Shown here piece by piece: positions 56,485-64,000 of a DNA stretch of 64,000 nt. Location: assembly GCA_014529385.2 (NCBI GenBank), contig CM043945.1, positions 143,662,741 through 143,726,740 on the forward strand, in the 5' to 3' direction. This stretch comes from Adiantum capillus-veneris. Lineage: Eukaryota > Streptophyta > Polypodiopsida > Polypodiales > Pteridaceae. The notes under the pieces are model-generated. The model had not been told where the DNA came from. It made no database searches and worked only from the letters and a program-made list of their open reading frames with translations. A program made the position numbers and the translations under genes. Numbering within the stretch: position 1 is the stretch's first letter; the number at the start of each line of letters is the position of its first letter.

Positions 56485-59400
56485 ATGCACTTACGCTCTG
56501 GGCGGGTGCTAGAACACGAGCATATTGAGGGTGCCTCTGTTCATACGGACACCCATTACCCATCCACGATAGGCTCTAGACCCTCAGCGGGGACACAAGG
56601 TAGCACCACCCAAGACCCTAAAATAGCCGCTAGTGATTCCTCCTCCGACTCAGAAATCATGGAAGCATACCCTACCCAAAACACTGAGAGAGAAGGCCAT
56701 GCACCTCCCGCAGCTCCACATCCTAGTACTATTATGTTTAGCCGTTTCATGGAAACATTAGGTAGAGCTACTCGCTCGGAACATGATGCAAATGAAGCAC
56801 ACGAAGGGGGTGGGGAAGTGGACTCTCCTTTCATATCGCACGTGGACCCCACACCCCCAAAGAGTGTCCATGTGGATATCCTGCCAACTTCTTACCAAGA
56901 AGGCCCTGTTGAGCTGCCTCCTTCAGAAGTTCTCTCTAGAGTACCGTTGGTGACAAGTAAAACCACGGGGAGCAACATTGCTTCTACCTCACAAGAAACC
57001 CTTAACACGTTGACTCTAGAAAGATTGTTCATTAATGATCATTGGACATACGACCTCCACACTGAGGTGTTGACGGATCTACACTCTGACCACGCCTACC
57101 ATGTAGGATGGATAGAGACTGTACAATCCACCTCTAGTGCCACGAGCATCGAAGATCAACAGAAAATGATCTGTAATGTTATCCATAGCATTATTCAATC
57201 AGAAAGGCAAAACCGAGGGGTAAATATACTCTCAACTGGCCCCATGAGATTTTTGGATATGAGCAAGGCTCAACAGCCTACTCTATCACAAATGGAGACT
57301 CCTCTAATGAGTCGCATGGACCCATCTTTCGTCATTTCACCTGGGGTCTCTATGCAATCTGAGCCTCCGAGCGACAACTTTAGCTTCCCTAACTTGGCTC
57401 AACCCTCTATTAAGGAAAACACAGTGCTCACTCCAGGGATAGGCCTGACAGAGAATGTACCTATGACATCTACAGTTAGCGCAGTGCCACTACCTAGTGT
57501 CGTAGTACCTAATATGGGGCCTCGACCGTATGTGCCTCTAGCCCCTTATGCACACATGGCCCCCACACCTCCAATTGTACCACTTGTTCATGCTCCTCGA
57601 GTGCCGCTCCCTAGCCCTTATCCGAGTGGACCTATGCCCGGTTATGTTCCATATCCTGCATCATCCACACATATGCCAAGACCGGTACCCGTCCCTCTCC
57701 CACATATGATTCCAAGAGTACCTCCACCGGCCCTGCCTCCTCACATAGGTGACTTGGCAGCGTTTGCTCAAACCATAGGTCGATCTATTGCGGAAAATAT
57801 GCGTCATGCATCTGATAGAGAGCCTAGAAGTAAGGCAGTACAAATTGCCAAACTCACGCAAAAATTCAATGGGGACGAAGATGCTAGAAAACACATTGAA
57901 GTGTTTGAACAAGTATGTGATTCCTTAGGGGAACGCAATGAACTACATAAGTGCAATGCCTTAAGCTTGACATTAAGTGGGAAGGCTGGAGATTGGTATA
58001 GAACCCTAAGGGTGGACGAGAAAACAATCTACCCTACCCTTTGAAGGTTGTTTCTAAAGGAGTACATACGAGAAGGTGTGCTTTGGGGTGTAGCATCCCA
58101 GCTACAGAAGGCCAAACGTAAGGAAGGAGAGTCAGTAAGGGACTTCATTAGTCGTCTAAAGCACTTAAACTCTCGCTGCCCTGTAAATGAGCGCTTCAAC
58201 AATAACCAATTGCTTGATCGATTCATTCGAGGGTTGAGGAATGAAGGAATTTATAATGGACTAGTGATTAGAGGTATCACAACCTGGGAAGATGTCACTG
58301 CCAATGCAATCCAATTAGAGAACAACTTGATGATAGCAGGCATGAGGGTGTCTACTGACACGAGATCCAGTAGCTCACAAGCCATTGAGTATGAACCCAT
58401 GACTGCAAAGCCCATTGCCAATGAGCCAAAGGTATTTGAGACATTCTTGACAGACCTCACCAAGGCAATCCAAGAGTCTCTTAAGGATATTCGACCCCCT
58501 CAAAATAGTCACATGTATCCAAGAAGGGAGCAACAATGGTGTTCCATTTGCTTAGGTCCACATAGCACTAGTGAGTGCCCTACGTTTAAAGTAAAATTTA
58601 ATGGAACTTGCAACACATGTGGTAGGTATGGTCACCAAGATAAGGATTGTTTAATGATCAAACGTATGATGGCAAATAGACCACCTGTAGCCTGGACGGA
58701 TGCGCCTCGAGCTCCTGTATTGATGCCTGCTCCACCTGTTGAGCAACTACCGCAACGCATGGTCCCTAGATCTCAAAATGTTGTACAAGCTACACCGCTA
58801 CCACCTCCTATGCTAGGATCGCAGCCCCCGCATCCAAGAGTCGCCCCTATGAACCAAGTGGGTTGCGAGCCATCTAATGCTTATGCAGATGTCTGTGAGG
58901 AGGAAATAGACACTAGTATTGCCTACGGACTTGATACATTGGAAGAGTGTCCTATATACTACATGGAAGATTGTTGGGGGAAAGTCAAGCCGGTTTATCA
59001 AGCTGCTGCTCTCGCATCCAGAGGTCAAAATATCAACACCTAGGCTAGGAGGCCACCTCTTCAATGCTACGAGTGTGGTGGACCACATCGGGCAGCGGAG
59101 TGCCCTATTAGGCTGCAAAAGAATGTTGCACAGATGCAAATGAATCAATGGAGCACGTTTGCAATGCCAATATTCACATGTAATCGTTGTGGCATAGATC
59201 ACTTGATTGCCCAATGCCCCTATAACCCAAATGCGCCTAAAATCACACTCCTAAATTTGGTTGAAATTGCTAGTGTGACATCGCCAATACCACCCGTCGC
59301 ACCCGCTTATGCGATTACACGGTCCATGCTTCAAGGGCCAGGCCATATCCTCGAAGAGAGAGATACCGTGTCAGTTATCCAAGCAAAGAAAAAGAAGACA

Positions 59401-59870
59401 CGAAGGAAGAGGTCGCAGAATACGGGAAATTCAAATCCTAGTTCCAAAACAAACATAGGAACAGGAGATGACCCCGTGTATATGAATGACCTCGAGGATG
59501 ATTCAAATTCAATCGAGACAATGGAGACTAGAACCAATACCACAAAGAGAAAGACCGACAAAGAAAACCGTAACATGGAACCAAATGAAAATCGAATAAG
59601 AGAAAACCATAAAGAGCCTCTGAAAACACCACAAGTGTTTCCAAATCCAATCCAAGACCCCCAAGATAAACCGCAGGGGCAAAAAGGGAAGAATCGTAAA
59701 AAGAAGATTGGGACGTATCCAAACCCAGTAGACGAGATTGAGCAGGTGAAACATCTAAGAGGTTTAGTGGAGGAGACTCAAAGGAAACTAGAACCAGAAC
59801 CCATGCATGTCAAAATTCATGACACACTGTTTCCACGCAAGTTAGCCATACCTAGTATCATCCAAGAAGG
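56485..59870 (+). pseudogene. E2 gag with four zinc-knuckle-like motifs
   Basis: Same design as E1 gag: MHLRSGRVLEHEH start, Pro-rich N-terminal part, capsid domain broken by TGA at 58042, then zinc motifs CSICLGPHSTSEC (about 58547), CNTCGRYGHQDKDC (about 58613), CYECGGPHRAAEC (about 59065) and CNRCGIDHLIAQC (about 59181). A TAG at 59041 (Gln in E1) is private to E2. Where E1 has stops at 49100, 49148 and 50303, E2 is open. Nearly identical to E1 from 56496 on. Confidence 0.88.
58042..58044 (+). other. TGA inside E2 capsid domain, shared with E1
   Basis: The only stop common to both elements; see 48449-48451. Confidence 0.9.
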
Positions 59871-61329
59871 GAGTGAGGACGGGACATCAGAAAGTGAGCA
59901 TACACCTTTCTTGTTGGAAAGGATGTTTAACGAAGGAATACCTGATCCCATTGAGGAATATGAGATTCCATCCTCACCAGTTCCTAGTCAAGGACCTACA
60001 CCCTGCAAAACGCTAATGAATGTTGCCAAACTAGTGGACTTCATGTCTTCTGAGGTCCGAACCACGATCATAGCAAAGTTGTATGGAGATCCTGAGTTAT
60101 TCTTTGCACTTGGAGCATTCCTTAACGGAGAGCTACAAACGGGATTACCGCAGTTTGCGCAACCAAATAGGCCTGACTCGATTATGATTGATGAGGAAAA
60201 TCATGTGCAATCACTTGACTTAGATGGACACGAGTCTGTGATCGAGGTACCCATTAACGAATTAGGGCAGTATTTTGAAGGCGACGAGTCTAATGGGACC
60301 CTATCCATCACTACCAAGGGGTTTACTATAAAGGGAATTCTTGATGGTGGTGCGGGAGTTAGCATCGTTACAAAAGATTTTTGGGAATCCATGGGAAAAC
60401 CCCGCCTCAGTGTTACTAACATTGTGGTAAAGATGGCAAATGGTACCATAGCCAAACCTATGGGGATGCTCAAGGATCTTAAGATCAAAGTTCTAGGACA
60501 CAAGGTACGACATACGTTCATTGTAATGGATTTCTCTAAACACCTTATGTCATATGAAATGATTTTAGGATGACCATTCATGAGGGAAGCACAAATGGTT
60601 CATGATTGGTCTAAAAATCATGTCTATTTGCAATTCCAAGACTCTGTCCTTAGAGTGGATTTGGTGACTGGTAAGGTACACCCCTTAGGGAGTAAAACCA
60701 TTATTGATCATCGCTCTGACACCACAGTTCACTCGGCCCCACTACAATATTGTTACACTTGTAAGAAGGATACAGACATTGGCCAAGATTCTCCTTACAT
60801 GGATGTGTTACCGGGTATGACGGAATCAGTCAACGTGGACTGGGTACACCTAGCTGCAACCATAGATACCTGGGGAAATAGAGGAACCACTTGGGTCACA
60901 CCAGAGGGGGAAGAGGTACCACAAATTGCACCTCTGAACATGATAAGTGCCATACATGCATCTTCTAAGGGCAAGGCAATTGTAGACCAATCTGACAGTG
61001 ACACCGATAGCTCAATAGAAGACTTTGACCAGCACGACTCAGACACGGACTCCCAGAGTGAAACGGATTTTGAATCTCATGAATTAGAGAGTGGAGCAAG
61101 TTCAGAGTCAAAACATTCGGAAGGACCGAGCACATCAACCGATGATAGCTCCTCCGAGAGTGAAGAGGACACCAAGGAGGACTCCTTTAGTGAGCCAGAT
61201 CTAAATGCAAATCAAAAGCAGGTCTCAAATAAGAAAAAGAAAAACTTTAAGAGGCGTCGATATCGAGCCAATGTACGTGCTAGGATAAAAAAAAGAAGAG
61301 ATCCTCAGCAGAATGGATCAGTTATATAG
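59871..61329 (+). pseudogene. E2 protease and charged linker
   Basis: Continues the gag frame: GILDGGAGVSIVTKDFWESM (catalytic Asp), YEMILG, then TGA at 60571 where E1 has Arg, and PFMREAQMVHDWSKNHVYLQ. After 60798 it departs from E1. The linker is first very acidic and Ser-rich (SDSDTDSSIEDFDQHDSDTD, about 60995-61060) and ends basic (KKKKNFKRRRYRANVRARIK, about 61230-61290), which could serve in nuclear or nucleic-acid targeting; this is inference. A TAG at 61327 ends the frame, and the RT frame overlaps from about 61310. Confidence 0.85.
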
Positions 61330-62396
61330 GAGCATGTGATGCTCATCGAAAATTGGTAGACGATTGGGGTGAATATCTCCAAAATGTTATGTGGTGTAGA
61401 CCACGACCCCATGACATAGCCCAATTAGAGATCATAGACAAGCCAAAGTTGAGCCACACTGCAAGGAGGCGTCAAAACCAAGAGTTAGCTCAACAACACA
61501 AGAAAGCATAAATAGAATCATAGACCAAAGCACAACCAGAATCCACAGACTTGCATCTTGCACCAGAACATTTCAAATCTTACACCACAGGGGAAGCAAA
61601 GGTTGTGTACACAAAAGCCCAAAGAATACCTTTCGATGGGAATAATGGAATCTATGATGGTCCGGCAATAGTTAAAGAAATAGAATTAGCCGACCCCGGT
61701 GAAGAATCAAAACCTGTTTTTATTGCTCAAGACCTCACAGAAGTTGAAGAGGCGGTCCTCAAAGAGCTTCTCAAGGAATTCAAGGACATATTCACCTGGA
61801 CATACTATGATATGAAAGGTGTTCCACCTTCTGTGGTCCAACATACAATCCCTATGATTAGCACTGCGAAGCCCGTACAACAAAGACCCTACCCGATGAA
61901 TCCTAAGTACGCAAAGATCATTCAAGAAGAACTTGAAAATCTTATCAAATGTGGGTTCATATATCCTATTGAACACTCTGAATGGGTGTCTCCAATAGTT
62001 ATCGTGCCAAAAAAGAATGGGAAACTCAGGGTGTGCGTGGACCTCAAAAAAGTTAATGCTGCTACTAGAAGAGACCATTACCCCCTACCATATTCCGAAC
62101 ATGTACTCGAAAGAGTTGCAGGCAAGGAAGCTTATAGCTTTCTAGATGGGTACTCAGGCTACAACCAAATCACGATAGCGCTAGAGGACCAAGCTAAAAC
62201 TACCTTCATCACGGAATTTGGCGTGTTTGCATTTCGTGTGATGGATTTTGGCTTAACAAATGCCCCTGCTACATTCCAACGATTAATAAACACTGCTTTT
62301 AAAGAATATTTGAGAGAGTTTTGTGAAGATTTCTTAGACGACCTTTGTGTTTACTCTTCTTGGAAAGAACATCTATCATCTATCGTGTTTATCTAG
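61310..62396 (+). pseudogene. E2 reverse transcriptase, thumb deleted
   Basis: Open from 61551 (earlier codons of the frame hold stops near 61509 and 61519). LTEVEEAVLKELLKEFKDIF and KPVQQRPYPMNPKYAKI lead into RT: SEWVSPIVIVPKKNGKLRVC, SEHVLERVAGKEAYSFLDG, SGYNQITIALEDQAKTTF, FGLTNAPATFQRLIN and the box DFLDDLCVYS. After KEHL the thumb and connection (LGH-IVS type) are missing and the frame shifts into RNase H. The deletion is about 0.3 kb judged from G and H. Without a thumb the enzyme should not work. Confidence 0.9.
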
Positions 62397-64000
62397 CAAG
62401 TGCTCCGATTTTAAGGACACCTAACTGGGATGTCATTTTCCATGTGCATATTGATGCATCAAACTTTGCTATTGGGTGTGTTCTCACTCAACCAGGAGAA
62501 CATAAATTGGACTATCCCATTAGCTTTGCAAGCCGTCAATTGAACGATGCTGAAAGGAACTACACCACTACAGAGCGAGAAGGTTTAGCAATGGTTTCTG
62601 CAGTAAAGAAATTTCGCTACTACCTTCTGGCAAACAAGTTTTTATTTTATGTGGATCATCAAGCGTTGCTGTATCTAGTAAACAAGCCATGCTCCACAGG
62701 AAGAATCACACGATGGTTGTTAATTCTTCTGGAGTTTGATTTCACAATTGTAGTGAGACCCGGTAAAAGGCACGTCATGGCTGATCATTTGTCTCGCATA
62801 CCCAATGGTGAAGCCCCTACAGGAGTTGATGATGAATTACCCGATACTTCCCTATTCATAGTTGAGACTATGCCTGAATGGAGTGAGAACATTGTTAACT
62901 TTTTAGTTAATGGTTTTCCACCCAAGGAACTTCGTAAGGATATCGCTCGAAGGCTAGTAAAAGAATGTGAACCCTATTGTTTGATTTCCGGAACTCTGTA
63001 TAGACTAGGCAAGGACGATATTCTTAGGCGTTGTGCCCGCGAGGATGAATATTTGTATATCTTGCAAGAAGCACATATGGGCATAGCAGGAGGACATTTT
63101 TCAGGAGACCTGACTGCTAGAAAGGTGCTACAATCAGGCTATTGGTGGCCAACTTTATTTAAGGATGCATCACTTTTTACAAAAGGGTGTGATGAGTGCC
63201 AACGTTACAAGACCACACAACGCAAAGACAGAATGCCCTTACATCCTATTAAAGTAACCCAACCATTTGAAAAATGGGGCTTAGACTTTGTAGGTCCAAT
63301 TAGTCCCGCAGCTCGCAACACTCAATCTCGATATATTCTAGTTGCTACGGACTATGTAACAAAGTGGGCTGAAGCTAAGGCTTCACAAAAAGCTGACGCG
63401 AGGACAACAGCTAAGTTTCTTTTTGAGAACATTATCACAAGATTTGGTTGCCCTTTTGAAATTGTTAGTGATAATGGTACCCATTTTATAAATGAGGTAA
63501 TAAGAGAGCTTACCACGACCTTTATGATATCCCACCATAAGTCTACACCTTATTACCCGCAAGCTAATGGACAAGCCGAGAGCACCAACAAGACTCTAAT
63601 CTCTATTTTAACCAAGATGGTAGAAGCTCATCGCACTGATTGGGATTTGAAGTTGACATCTGCTCTATGGGCTTATCGTACTGCTTATAAAGTGGCTATT
63701 AATTGTACGCCATTCAAAATGGTATACGGCCAAGAAGTAGTTATGCCTTGGGAGTTTGTCATTCCTAGTCTTAGGGTAGCTTTGCAAGAAGGATGGAATG
63801 GTAACCCCTTAACCGAGCGTTTGTATATCTTAGAAAAACTAGACGAAGAGAGACAGTTGGCTGTGCAAAATGCTCTTGTGGAAAAGGATAGGAGAAAGAA
63901 GTGGTTTGATCGCCATGTGAAGGACAAGGACATCAAAGTTGGTGATAAAGTCCTTATGTATGGAGTACGTAAAGAGAAGAAAAAGTTGAAATATGCTGGT
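62393..64000 (+). CDS. E2 RNase H and integrase, open to window end
   Basis: An open frame of 536 codons with no stop, entered in a new frame after the RT deletion; first ATG at 62591. RNase H: FHVHIDASNFAIGCVLTQPG, SRQLNDAERNYTTTEREGLA, VDHQALLYLVNKPC and MADHLSRI. Zinc-binding domain: HMGIAGGHFSGDLTARKVL, then CDECQRYK. Integrase core: WGLDFVGPISP (first Asp), VSDNGTHFINE (second Asp) and NGQAESTNKTL (Glu), followed by TPFKMVYGQEVVMPWEF and VGDKVLMYGVRKEK of the C-terminal domain. All integrase catalytic residues are present, so this could still encode active integrase if expressed. Confidence 0.92.

Larger units (their letters stand above)
54957..64000 (+). mobile_element. E2: pol-bearing relative of E1, runs past the window end
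   Basis: 5' LTR, TGGCGCCG primer site, leader, gag, protease, RT, RNase H and integrase in gypsy order. Three stops break gag-protease, a frame change precedes RT, and a deletion between RT and RNase H removes the RT thumb. Integrase is open up to the window end. Its 3' part and second LTR are outside. Confidence 0.92.

Overview
The window is a stretch of plant nuclear DNA made almost entirely of LTR retrotransposons inserted into one another. No host gene, rRNA or tRNA gene could be supported. Plant-type Ty1/copia gag (UBN2-like), Tat/Ogre-like Ty3/gypsy pol with two RNase H domains, methionine-tRNA-type primer sites and very long GA, GT and G tracts all point to a land plant with a large, repeat-rich genome. 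The species cannot be named from the sequence.

Layout. 1-4560: non-coding flank with microsatellites, palindromes and one LTR-promoter-like site. 4565-about 13.2 kb: a decayed Tat-like gypsy (T1, +), split by a copia element (K1, -, 7082-11260) that keeps one 193-bp LTR. 13335-30094: a large Tat/Ogre-like gypsy (H, -) with 2.2-kb LTRs, a GTGT flanking duplication, a pre-gag ORF and two RNase H domains. Inside its RT gene sits a nearly intact copia element (K2, -, 18207-23796) with two LTRs and a TTGGC duplication. 30.4-31.5 kb: a decayed gag of another gypsy family (+). 31.5-40.55 kb: an old gypsy (G, +) with extra coding sequence after integrase. 40.56-43.34 kb: a minus-strand gypsy pol fragment (F) carrying a triplicated 96-bp piece of integrase. 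44334 onward: a second K2-family copia (K3, +), broken twice by related gypsy elements. E1 (45171-54300) has 600-bp LTRs, an ATTAT duplication, gag and protease but no RT, RNase H or integrase. E2 (54957 to beyond the window) is a fuller relative with gag, protease, RT, RNase H and integrase.

Most interesting points. (1) E1 and E2 share a gag-protease cassette of about 4.3 kb that is nearly identical and has sharp edges, while their LTRs, leaders and downstream parts differ; this looks like recombination between a gag-only element and its pol-bearing relative. (2) Element G has a second retropepsin-like domain after integrase, followed by short Trp-Val-Pro-Lys motifs. The same motifs recur in E1 fused behind protease, so a post-integrase module may be a family trait. 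(3) The E-family gag has four zinc-knuckle-like motifs and a TGA inside the capsid domain in both copies. (4) K2 preserves the empty site of the E1 insertion in K3. All percentages and differences were judged by eye.
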